This document shows, in pieces, positions 1 to 6,652 of a stretch of 12,765 bases of DNA. The stretch comes from an uncultured Bacteroidales bacterium (GTDB lineage: Bacteria > Bacteroidota > Bacteroidia > Bacteroidales > F082). How positions within the stretch are numbered: position 1 is the first letter of the stretch; the number at the start of each line of letters is the position of its first letter. The stretch is from contig CALBNP010000198.1 of NCBI GenBank assembly GCA_937896505.1, positions 1-12,765 of the forward strand, in the 5' to 3' direction. A program made the translations under genes and the position numbers. The notes below the pieces were generated by a model. It saw nothing but the letters and a program-made list of their open reading frames with translations, did no database searches and was not told the origin of the DNA.

Positions 1-12
1 GAAATTTAGTCA

Positions 13-59
13 GTTTGAAGTGGAAATCTATGATTTTTTAGGCGATTTCTACTCCAAAC
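13..59. repeat. 16-bp near-perfect inverted repeat just past the ddl stop
   Basis: Arm GTTTGAAGTGGAAATC (13-28) and arm GATTTCTACTCCAAAC (44-59) are complementary at 14 of 16 positions. Of the other two, one is a G-U wobble and one a mismatch on either strand. The 15-base loop contains a run of six T. On the minus strand it begins 13 bases after the ddl stop codon, so it would form a stem-loop in the 3' end of the ddl message. It lacks the U-rich tail of a standard intrinsic terminator on either side, so its role as terminator, RNA-stabilising hairpin or protein site is undecided. The rest of bases 1-72 holds no supportable gene. Confidence 0.75.
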
Positions 60-72
60 CCACCAAAAAGGA

Positions 73-1047
73 TTATTTCAGCACATTCTCGATGGCCATA
101 TCGAATAGACGGTCAAGCGTCAAGCCGAAGCAGCGTGCCTGAGCCGGAATGATGCTGGCCTCCGACATGCCAGGGACGATATTGGCTTCGATGAAGAAAA
201 CGCCCTCGTCACTGACAATGTAATCCATACGCACAAAACCCTTACATTCAAGCTTTTCGTACAGCATGGCCGTCGTCGCCTTGATTTCGATTTCAATTTC
301 CTCATCGACTTCGGCAGGCGTGATTTCATCGCATTTGCCAGCGGTATATTTCGCCTCGTAATCGAAAAATTCGTTCTTGCTGCAAATTTCAGTCAACGGA
401 AAGACCATCATTTTGCCATCATATTTCATGGCACCGCAGCCAAATTCACGGCCACTGACAAACTTTTCGCACATCACCTGACCGCCAGCCGCCATTGCCT
501 TTTCCATGGCTGGGACGAATTGTTCCATTGTCTTCACCTTCGACACACCGACACTTGAGCCGTTGCAAGTCGGTTTGATGAACAAAGGCAAACCCAGCTC
601 CTCAACGATTTCGTCAGCATCATAGCCTTCACCCTCGTTGACCAAGACCGAAGGCGACACATTGACATCGTAAGATGCCACCACACGCTTGCAGAAATCC
701 TTGTGGAAAGTCAGGGCGCAAGTGGTCAAATCGGACGAAGTGCAAGGGATACCCATCAGTTCGAGATAACCCGACAGTGGGCCATTCTCGCCCGGCACAC
801 CGTGAACGGCATTGAAAGCCACCTCAAACTTCACCTTCTTGCCATCGACACAGATGGAGAAATCGTTTTTATCGACATCAACCTTCGTTCCGTCGTCAAG
901 AAGACCATACCAGCCTTTCTTCGAAACTACCAGAATATAAGACAGATACTTCTCAGGATTCAGGTTTTTCTTCACCACATGGGCGCTATTGACGGAGATT
1001 TCAAACTCGCCGGAATCGCCGCCACAGATAATTGCTACGTTTTTCAT
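73..1047 (-). CDS. ddl: D-alanine--D-alanine ligase
   Basis: Cytoplasmic ATP-dependent ligase that joins two D-alanines to make the D-Ala-D-Ala terminus of peptidoglycan precursors. The 324 residues match the usual family length. Visible signatures, in order, are the N-terminal glycine/serine motif with Glu16 (CGGDSGEFEIS), the ATP-grasp segment FIKPTCNGSSVGVSKV (157-172), FDYEAKYTAG (228-237), and the metal-binding end with Asp275, Glu287 and Asn289 in FIEANIVPGMSEAS. All expected ATP and Mg ligands are present, so the enzyme looks intact. The ATG at 1045-1047 fits the family N-terminus (MKNVAIICGG). It is transcribed away from the PASTA gene, with 88 bases between the two starts. I recall ddl lying close to PASTA and RluA-family genes in many Bacteroidota, so a link to cell-wall synthesis is expected. 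No clear minus-strand -7 element is visible in the spacer. Confidence 0.97.
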   Translation of the reverse strand: MKNVAIICGGDSGEFEISVNSAHVVKKNLNPEKYLSYILVVSKKGWYGLLDDGTKVDVDKNDFSICVDGKKVKFEVAFNAVHGVPGENGPLSGYLELMGIPCTSSDLTTCALTFHKDFCKRVVASYDVNVSPSVLVNEGEGYDADEIVEELGLPLFIKPTCNGSSVGVSKVKTMEQFVPAMEKAMAAGGQVMCEKFVSGREFGCGAMKYDGKMMVFPLTEICSKNEFFDYEAKYTAGKCDEITPAEVDEEIEIEIKATTAMLYEKLECKGFVRMDYIVSDEGVFFIEANIVPGMSEASIIPAQARCFGLTLDRLFDMAIENVLK

Positions 1048-1057
1048 ATTTTTTTCC

Positions 1058-1065
1058 TACTTTTG
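1058..1065 (+). promoter_or_regulatory. Bacteroidota-type -7 element for the PASTA-rluD cassette
   Basis: TACTTTTG matches the Bacteroidota -7 consensus TAnnTTTG. A TTG lies at 1032-1034, 23 bases upstream, which is a little longer than the preferred 19-21, and it falls within the ddl start region. Transcription would begin near 1072 and leave a leader of about 64 bases before the ATG at 1136. The leader carries an imperfect direct repeat (1087-1099 and 1109-1125, both ending in CGCTAAAA). Confidence 0.5.
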
Positions 1066-1135
1066 TCGGTTTAAAATTGCTAACAATAATACGCTAAAAA
1101 ATGCGTTGTAATAACGCCGCTAAAATACACAAAGT

Positions 1136-2026
1136 ATGGGTAGATTTTCCTTTTTGAAGCAAAAGAAATTTTACATCAACCTAATTATCATTATCGTCCT
1201 GTTTTTCGTCCTTTTATGGTTTGCTTTCAGGATGCTCAAGGTCTATACACGCCACGACAAAGTCTATACCATGCCCTGTTTCATCGGCCTGGACTACCAC
1301 GAAGTGGAACGCGACTATGCCAAAGACTTCAACTTCATCTTGATTGACAGTGTATATCCAAAAGGGCAAACTCCTGGTTCTATCGTTCAGCAAGACCCGC
1401 TACCTGGTTCAAAAATCAAACAAGGTCGCAATGTGTATTACATTATCGTGGCCGAGATGCCCGAAATGACCACCATGCCCAACCTGAAAAATGTTTCGCT
1501 GCGGCAAGCTATCGGACTTCTTGAATCGAAAGGCCTCGAAGTGGATCGTCTTGAATATGAAGACTATTTCGCCAAGAATGCCATCATCGAGCAATACTAC
1601 AATGGTTCCATCATCAAGCCAGAGACCGAGCTTGTGAAAGGCAGCAAAATCGTGCTCCACGTGGGCAAAGGCCAAGAGCTGACCAAAGTGAAAGTGCCTA
1701 ACCTGATTGGCAAACCCGCCGAGGAAGCCAAGCGTCTGCTCAACCTCGCTGGTCTCAACCTCGGCAATGTCAATTACGAAGACAACGACAGTCTGCAATA
1801 CCAACGCATCATCCGCATGACCCCCGGACCAAGTTCAGGACTCATCGAGTTAGGCTCATACGTCAACCTTTGGTTCCATTCGCAAAAGACCTTCGACTTC
1901 GAGAAGGAACTCCACAACCTGATGCGTGAGGACTCCGTCAACAACAAACCGGAACCCATTGAGACAGAAACCATCGAGCCCGAAACCATCGAAACAACCG
2001 ACTATGAATATGAAGACGAATTTTAA
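1136..2026 (+). CDS. Membrane-anchored PASTA-domain protein
   Basis: The 296-residue protein has a short basic cytoplasmic N-terminus, one membrane segment at about residues 14-31 and three PASTA repeats at about 43-106, 112-177 and 184-248. Each repeat shows the typical pattern: a (V/M)PxxxG-like or MPNL start, a helix of about 12 residues, and a P-G turn followed by V-K-G and a strand (PNLIGKPAEEAKRLL; LVKGSKIVLHVG). An acidic Glu/Thr-rich tail follows (about 264-296). PASTA domains in PknB kinases and PBP2x-type transpeptidases bind or sense peptidoglycan; here they stand alone, with no kinase or transpeptidase domain attached. The repeats should face the periplasm. The 3' end overlaps the start of the next gene. 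The molecular role is unknown; cell-wall sensing or scaffolding is an inference. Confidence 0.92.
   Translation: MGRFSFLKQKKFYINLIIIIVLFFVLLWFAFRMLKVYTRHDKVYTMPCFIGLDYHEVERDYAKDFNFILIDSVYPKGQTPGSIVQQDPLPGSKIKQGRNVYYIIVAEMPEMTTMPNLKNVSLRQAIGLLESKGLEVDRLEYEDYFAKNAIIEQYYNGSIIKPETELVKGSKIVLHVGKGQELTKVKVPNLIGKPAEEAKRLLNLAGLNLGNVNYEDNDSLQYQRIIRMTPGPSSGLIELGSYVNLWFHSQKTFDFEKELHNLMREDSVNNKPEPIETETIEPETIETTDYEYEDEF
1967..1992 (+). repeat. 15-base tandem repeat in the PASTA protein tail
   Basis: The 11-mer GAAACCATCGA occurs at 1967-1977 and again at 1982-1992, a 15-base period that encodes five-residue units (ETIEP, ETIET), with a degenerate unit before them. It lies 18 bases before the start codon of the following gene, so changes in copy number would lengthen the acidic tail without shifting frame. 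Confidence 0.6.
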
Positions 2027-4115
2027 GATATTACAATTAGCGCTGGCCCTGACTTTCATTTCAGGAAGCGCAATGGCACAAGAAATATTGACCGGCATAC
2101 AACGCGAACCTGGCAACAAGGCTCAAAGAAACGCACAAGCCATCACCTTGCCCTTCTTCGACGACTTCGCCCATTCGGCAGTATATCCCGACCCAGCAAA
2201 ATGGACCGACAACAATGCGTTGGTGAACGACGGTTTCCCCTTTCAGGCGCCCAACCGCAACTGTGTCACCCTCGATGCCCTCGATGCCCATGGCCGCGTC
2301 TATGACTATGCCATCAGCAACCCTTTCATTGCCGAATACCTCACCTCTGCACGAATCCGCCTCGACTCCATCTTCGAGCCGACGCCACGCGCCCTCACCC
2401 CAGCCGATTCGCTATATTTCAGCTTCTGCTACCAGCCTCAAGGCAACGGCAACAAGCCCGAACCTCACGATTCGTTGGTGCTTCAGTTCGGCACCACTAC
2501 CGACCGTCAAGAGTTCAAATATATCGAATACAACAATTTCAGCATAGCCGAGATATTCGAGCACATGCAAGTCGATACGCTCTTCCCTCACGACACTGTC
2601 TGGGCTTTTGGCGGATGCAATCCCAACATGTTCTACATCGTCACCGACACGCTTACCCACATTACAGCGGGCAGCATCGCCATCCCTTGCGATTCGATAT
2701 TCGAAACCGTAGCCGACACCACCTGGCATCACATCTGGAGTGCTCACGGGCAATCTCTCGACGAGTTCATGGCAGAGAACAACAACCAGAGTTTCAAGCA
2801 AGTGATGATACCCATCAACGACTTGCAGTATTTCAAGGATTGCTTCTATTTCCGTTTCTACAACTACGCCAGCATTGTCAACTCATCGCTGCCCAGCAAC
2901 CGCGGCAACGAAGACAACTGGAACATCGATCTGGTGTATCTCAACCTCAACCGCACCATTGCCGACCTTAGCTACCCGATGCTCACCTTCTCGGGACAAA
3001 GGCCAAGTTTCATCAATCGCTACCAAGTCGTTCCTTACACCCAATACCGTATCAATCCAAGTTCGTTCATCAAGGAACAGCTTGAACTTGATGTGGCCAA
3101 CCTCGACAAGGAATCGCACAATGCCTCCTATTATTATAGTGTGCAACAAATCGGTGGAAGCCAATACTACGAGCGTCACCTTACCCCTGTTGAAATCACG
3201 CCTTACCAGCAATCAGGATTCTTGAGCTGCAACGATTCGGAAGAATCGCCAGCCTGTCCGTTTGTCGGCCAGCTCTTCGCCCTCGACCCTATGATTGACA
3301 GCGCTTCCTACCTCATCAAGCACTACATCTACGACTCGGCATGCAATCCGCCTTTGGTTGATTCGATGGTGTATCGCCAAGGTTTCTACAACTATTACGC
3401 CTACGACGATGGCATTCCCGAACTTGGCTATGGCGTGGAACCTGCCAACGGTCAGTTCGCCATGCGTTTCGACATGGCCCAACCTGAGAAAATCTGCGGT
3501 GTGCAACTGCTCTTCAACCGTACCCTTCACGATGCCAACATGAAATATTTCGACATCGCCATCTGGAAAGACCAAAACGGCAAGCCAGGCGACGAAATCT
3601 ATCGTTTCCCGAACCAACGCCCCGAATGGGCTGAAGGCCAACCCTACCGTTTCACCTATTACAAATTCGACAGCAGTCCCACCCTAAGTGGCACGTTCTA
3701 TATCGGCCTAGTACAGCAAAGCAACGGCCTCATCAACATCGGCTTCGATGCTACCACCGACAACAGCCAATATTGTTTCTACAACGTGAACGGCGCATGG
3801 ATGCCCAGCCAGACGAAAGGCACCTTGATGATTCGCCCCGTCGTCGGAAAATCATATTACATCGGCCTCGATGAAACAGAAGCAAGACAGATGGAACTCT
3901 ATCCTAATCCCGCAAGCGATGTGCTGCACATCAACGGATTGGAGAGCAATCAAGCCAGCCAAATCAGCATTTATGACTTGACAGGCAAACGCGTATATCA
4001 AAGCAGTTTCGAAGAAGAGATTCCGGTCGCCGACTTCAATAACGGATTGTATTTCATCAGCGTCACCACCACCGACGGACAAGTTTTCACCCAAAAATTC
4101 ATCATCAGCAAATGA
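2010..4115 (+). CDS. T9SS-secreted protein of unknown function (type A sorting domain)
   Basis: From ATG 2010 the product has 701 residues; ATG 2004 is an equally possible start that adds two. The N-terminus is a clear Sec signal peptide: Lys2 and Lys6, a hydrophobic core at 7-18, and an AMA|Q cleavage site near residue 23. The last 80 or so residues form a T9SS type A C-terminal sorting domain, with the signatures ELYPNPASDVLHI, ISIYDLTGKRV, NNGLYFISV and the terminal QKFIISK. The protein should therefore cross the outer membrane through the Por machinery and be released or surface-anchored. The body begins with LPFFDDFA...WTD, which resembles the lectin/MAM-like beta-sandwiches of Bacteroidota secreted proteins. 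Residues of about 490-600 look like a second beta-rich module. No catalytic motif is recognised. It overlaps the PASTA gene by 17 bases and rluD by 4. A coupled role at the envelope is possible but unproven. Confidence 0.88.
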   Translation: MKTNFKILQLALALTFISGSAMAQEILTGIQREPGNKAQRNAQAITLPFFDDFAHSAVYPDPAKWTDNNALVNDGFPFQAPNRNCVTLDALDAHGRVYDYAISNPFIAEYLTSARIRLDSIFEPTPRALTPADSLYFSFCYQPQGNGNKPEPHDSLVLQFGTTTDRQEFKYIEYNNFSIAEIFEHMQVDTLFPHDTVWAFGGCNPNMFYIVTDTLTHITAGSIAIPCDSIFETVADTTWHHIWSAHGQSLDEFMAENNNQSFKQVMIPINDLQYFKDCFYFRFYNYASIVNSSLPSNRGNEDNWNIDLVYLNLNRTIADLSYPMLTFSGQRPSFINRYQVVPYTQYRINPSSFIKEQLELDVANLDKESHNASYYYSVQQIGGSQYYERHLTPVEITPYQQSGFLSCNDSEESPACPFVGQLFALDPMIDSASYLIKHYIYDSACNPPLVDSMVYRQGFYNYYAYDDGIPELGYGVEPANGQFAMRFDMAQPEKICGVQLLFNRTLHDANMKYFDIAIWKDQNGKPGDEIYRFPNQRPEWAEGQPYRFTYYKFDSSPTLSGTFYIGLVQQSNGLINIGFDATTDNSQYCFYNVNGAWMPSQTKGTLMIRPVVGKSYYIGLDETEARQMELYPNPASDVLHINGLESNQASQISIYDLTGKRVYQSSFEEEIPVADFNNGLYFISVTTTDGQVFTQKFIISK

Positions 4116-5173
4116 GCCAAGATTTCGACGACACCCTTGAAAACGACCTTGCCGAAGAAGAAGGCAACGAACTCTTTGAGCACATCCGCATCGTGGTCGA
4201 TAAAGGCCAGCAGATGGAACGCATCGACACCTTCCTGACCAACCACATACAGAACATCTCGCGCAACCGCGTGCAGAACGCTGCCAAGGCTGGCAACATC
4301 TTGGTGAACGAGAAGGCGGTGAAGCAAAACTACAAGGTGAAGCCCAACGACGTGATTTCCATCGTGTTCAGCTATCCGCCACGCGACACTGACATCAAGC
4401 CGCAGCAGATTCCGCTCAACATCGTCTATGAAGACGACGACGTGATTGTCGTCAACAAGCAAGCCGGATTGGTGGTTCACCCTGGCCACGGCAACTTCGA
4501 CGGCACCTTGCTCAACGGCTTGGCCTATCACTTCGAGCAGACCCACCAGAATGTGGAAAACAAGTTCGGCTATCTCGTGCACCGCATCGACAAGGACACC
4601 ACCGGTTTGATGATCGTGGCCAAGAACGAGACCGCGCAAGCCATCCTCGCCCATCAGTTCTTCGAGCACAGCATTCACCGCCGTTACTACGCCTTGGTGT
4701 GGGGCGATTTTGCTGAGGACGAAGGCATCATCGAAGGCAACATCGGGCGCAGTGCCAACGACCGCCGCAAGATGGCCGTCTATCCCGAAGGCAACCAAGG
4801 CAAAGACGCCATCACCCACTGGAAGGTGCTGGAGCGCTTCGGCTATGTCACGCTGAACGAATACAGGCTCGAGACGGGACGCACCCACCAAATCCGCGTC
4901 CACTCGCAATACATCGGGCACCCGCTGTTCAACGATGCCATGTATGGCGGCGACATGATTCTGAAAGGTACCACATTCTCGAAATACAAGCAATTCATCG
5001 ACAACTGCTTCAAGATTATCCCTCGCCACTCGCTGCACGCCAAGGAGCTGGGATTTGTTCACCCGACAACAGGCAAGCAAATGATGTTCACCTCTGAACT
5101 CCCCGACGACATGGTCCAGGTGCTGGAGAAGTGGAGAAACTATATGAAATCGAGAGATTTGGTTGAGGACTAA
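4112..5173 (+). CDS. rluD: RluA/RluD-family 23S rRNA pseudouridine synthase
   Basis: 353 residues. An acidic N-terminal extension (1-25) is followed by an S4 RNA-binding domain (about 33-90) and the catalytic RluA domain. The catalytic signature HRIDKDTTGL (157-166) carries the invariant Asp160, and LETGRTHQIRVH (253-264) is the conserved third motif. Family members turn uridines into pseudouridine in helix 69 of 23S rRNA (RluD) or at related rRNA/tRNA sites; the S4 domain and length favour RluD, but exact site specificity cannot be read from sequence. The start codon overlaps the previous stop as ATGA, a standard translational coupling arrangement. The gene contains no TTA, CTA or TCA codon, which indicates strong codon bias. 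Its TAA overlaps the merR stop on the other strand. Confidence 0.95.
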   Translation: MSQDFDDTLENDLAEEEGNELFEHIRIVVDKGQQMERIDTFLTNHIQNISRNRVQNAAKAGNILVNEKAVKQNYKVKPNDVISIVFSYPPRDTDIKPQQIPLNIVYEDDDVIVVNKQAGLVVHPGHGNFDGTLLNGLAYHFEQTHQNVENKFGYLVHRIDKDTTGLMIVAKNETAQAILAHQFFEHSIHRRYYALVWGDFAEDEGIIEGNIGRSANDRRKMAVYPEGNQGKDAITHWKVLERFGYVTLNEYRLETGRTHQIRVHSQYIGHPLFNDAMYGGDMILKGTTFSKYKQFIDNCFKIIPRHSLHAKELGFVHPTTGKQMMFTSELPDDMVQVLEKWRNYMKSRDLVED

Positions 5174-5529
5174 GCCTTAATGGCTTTCCCCTTTTCGGCA
5201 AGCGTCTTATCCAAATCAAGCAGGAAATTGCGCGTGTTTTCGAGGGTTTCGAGCATGATGATACGTTCCTCGTAGTCGCTAAATTTCTCTTTCAGAGCCA
5301 ATTTTGCACCAGCCAAAGTGTAGCCTTTTACCTTCAACAGATGATAGATGACATGCACATAACGCACGTCGCGCTCGGTGAAGAGCCGGTTGCCTTTTTT
5401 GTTCTTCCGTGGACGCAACACATCGAATTCCTTTTCCCAATAGCGTATCATTGAGGTATTTACGCCAAACATATCGGCCACTTCGCCGATGCTGTAATAA
5501 AATTTTCCTGTGGTTTTAGTCTCTTCCAT
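5170..5529 (-). CDS. Small MerR-family transcriptional regulator
   Basis: 119 residues. The N-terminal winged helix-turn-helix is typical of MerR: YYSIGEVADMFGVNTSMIRYW (11-31), followed by the wing (about 36-53, GNRLFTERDV) and a helix with YHLLKVKGYTLAGAK (62-76). A short C-terminal helix (about 84-112) probably forms the antiparallel dimer coiled coil. There is no effector domain and no conserved cysteine cluster for metal binding, so the signal is unknown. It begins 3 bases after the M23 peptidase stop and must be in the same transcript. I recall a MerR-M23-alaS neighbourhood in many Bacteroidota, but the target genes of this regulator are not known to me. Its stop codon overlaps the rluD stop by 3 bases. 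Confidence 0.93.
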   Translation of the reverse strand: MEETKTTGKFYYSIGEVADMFGVNTSMIRYWEKEFDVLRPRKNKKGNRLFTERDVRYVHVIYHLLKVKGYTLAGAKLALKEKFSDYEERIIMLETLENTRNFLLDLDKTLAEKGKAIKA

Positions 5530-5532
5530 AGT

Positions 5533-6501
5533 TTAGTCCATTGTTTTTGTCGGCAAGGTTGACTGTTCGAGAATCTGTTCGTATTGTTCGGGAGTCAAGT
5601 CGTTGAAGAAGAAGTGAATCGGGTCAATCGGCACATCGTCTTTGCGCAGTTCGTAATGCAAGTGGATGCCCGTCGATTTGCCCGTCGATCCGGCATAGCC
5701 AATCAGCTGTCCACGTTTCACCTTTTGGCCTTTCCTAACGGCGAAGCGGTTGAGGTGGGCATACATCGACTTGTAGCCATAACCATGGTCGATAGTCACC
5801 ATCTTTCCGTAACCCCATTGCGTCTTGTCGATGTCCACGACACCATCCCCCGTAGCATAGATTTCGGCATTCAGATTGGTCGAAAAATCAACACCGCTAT
5901 GGAATTTCGCGATGTTGTAGATTGGGTCGGGACGATAGCCAAAAAACGAAGAGATATACTTTATGTCTTTGACTCTCATAGGCATGATGGCAGGAATGCT
6001 GGCAAGCATTTCCTCCTTGTTGCGCGCCATCTCGAACACTTCATCGTAAGAGATTGACTGATAATAGAGTTGGCTTGCAATCATATCCAGCTTCTTCGAT
6101 GCGGCAATCACCTTTTCAGAATTACGATAGCCCACCAGATTGGCATAGAGGTTGACATTCGCCAAGCCCATTCTACGCTTAACGCTTGTGATAGGCTCAG
6201 CATCAAAGATCACACGATATACGTTATTGTCACGTTGCTCCAAATCGGCCAGTTCAGCCTCATACAAGTCCATTCTGTCGTTCAGGATATCGTATTGCAG
6301 CTTCATGTATTCCAACTCGCGAGCCTGGATCTTCTCTTGAGGCGACTTGAACAAGGCGAAAAGCAAGATTGCAAAAAGGAAAGCCATACCAATCACCGAC
6401 AAAGAGACGAGCACAATGCGGCCCACCTTTCTCGCCGTCGAGATCTGGAACACTTCAAAAGCGAGCGTCTTAGGGTTAAATATGTACTTCTGTTTCGCCA
6501 T
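5533..6501 (-). CDS. Membrane-anchored M23 family metallopeptidase (LytM-type)
   Basis: 322 residues. A short basic cytoplasmic N-terminus leads into one membrane segment (about 28-51), then a periplasmic coiled coil (about 54-92), a linker, and a C-terminal M23 domain (about 182-295). The zinc ligands are complete: His201 and Asp205 in FHSGVDF, His249 in YAHL, and His280 and His282 in HLHYEL. It is therefore predicted to be an active zinc endopeptidase that cuts peptide cross-links in peptidoglycan, unlike degenerate activators such as EnvC. It is the first gene of a two-gene unit with merR, reads divergently from alaS, and has a -7-like element about 51 bases upstream of its start. Substrate bond and partners cannot be read from sequence. 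Confidence 0.95.
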   Translation of the reverse strand: MAKQKYIFNPKTLAFEVFQISTARKVGRIVLVSLSVIGMAFLFAILLFALFKSPQEKIQARELEYMKLQYDILNDRMDLYEAELADLEQRDNNVYRVIFDAEPITSVKRRMGLANVNLYANLVGYRNSEKVIAASKKLDMIASQLYYQSISYDEVFEMARNKEEMLASIPAIMPMRVKDIKYISSFFGYRPDPIYNIAKFHSGVDFSTNLNAEIYATGDGVVDIDKTQWGYGKMVTIDHGYGYKSMYAHLNRFAVRKGQKVKRGQLIGYAGSTGKSTGIHLHYELRKDDVPIDPIHFFFNDLTPEQYEQILEQSTLPTKTMD

Positions 6502-6551
6502 TTTTGTCTATTTTAACCTGTAATAAACGAGGTACGACAAATTCTATTGCG

Positions 6552-6559
6552 CAAAATTA
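6552..6559 (-). promoter_or_regulatory. Possible -7 element for the M23-merR operon
   Basis: On the minus strand this reads TAATTTTG, a match to TAnnTTTG. There is no TTG at the expected 19-21 spacing; the nearest (TTTG within 6571-6574) is only 11 bases away, so the -33 side is weak. Transcription would start near 6545 and leave a leader of about 44 bases. Confidence 0.35.
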
Positions 6560-6580
6560 CAGAATTCGGCCAAATAATCG

Positions 6581-6588
6581 TACTTTTG
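6581..6588 (+). promoter_or_regulatory. -7 element for alaS
   Basis: TACTTTTG followed by CA is a perfect Bacteroidota -7 match. No TTG lies at 19-21 bases upstream. The predicted start near 6595 gives a leader of about 58 bases, A/T-rich before the ATG and without a Shine-Dalgarno sequence. It lies only 21 bases from the opposing M23 -7 element, so the two -33 regions would overlap. Confidence 0.55.
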
Positions 6589-6652
6589 CAGACTTTTTTA
6601 ATAAGGTATCTATTTACTTCAATTTTGGAATAACAAATACAACATATTAGAA

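Noticed and set aside
13..59. CRISPR repeat: the dyad unit begins GTTT and ends CAAAC, as many repeats do.
   Set aside because: Only one copy is visible, the unit of 47 bases is long for a repeat, and there is no spacer or cas gene.
2..142. An open plus-strand frame entering from the left edge and ending at TGA 140-142, possibly the tail of a gene convergent with ddl.
   Set aside because: Only about 24 codons lie outside ddl, they coincide with the inverted repeat, and the remaining part is antisense to ddl. It cannot be supported without the sequence to the left.
1926..2009. An upstream GTG start (1926) that would extend the T9SS protein by 28 residues.
   Set aside because: The extension is a Pro/Ser/Lys-rich shadow of the PASTA tail and would bury the signal peptide. 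ATG 2010 (or 2004) places the signal peptide at the N-terminus.
2263..3641. Several 80-140 codon frames on both strands inside the T9SS gene.
   Set aside because: All overlap a complete signal-peptide-to-sorting-domain reading frame and have biased, motif-free translations.
3998..5080. A 360-codon minus-strand open frame opposite rluD.
   Set aside because: It is the same mirror-frame effect; it lies within a complete RluD gene and shows no family motif.
6518..6562. A 7-base inverted repeat CTGTAAT/ATTACAG in the alaS-M23 spacer as a possible operator.
   Set aside because: A 7-base match with a 31-base gap is expected by chance in a spacer of this size.
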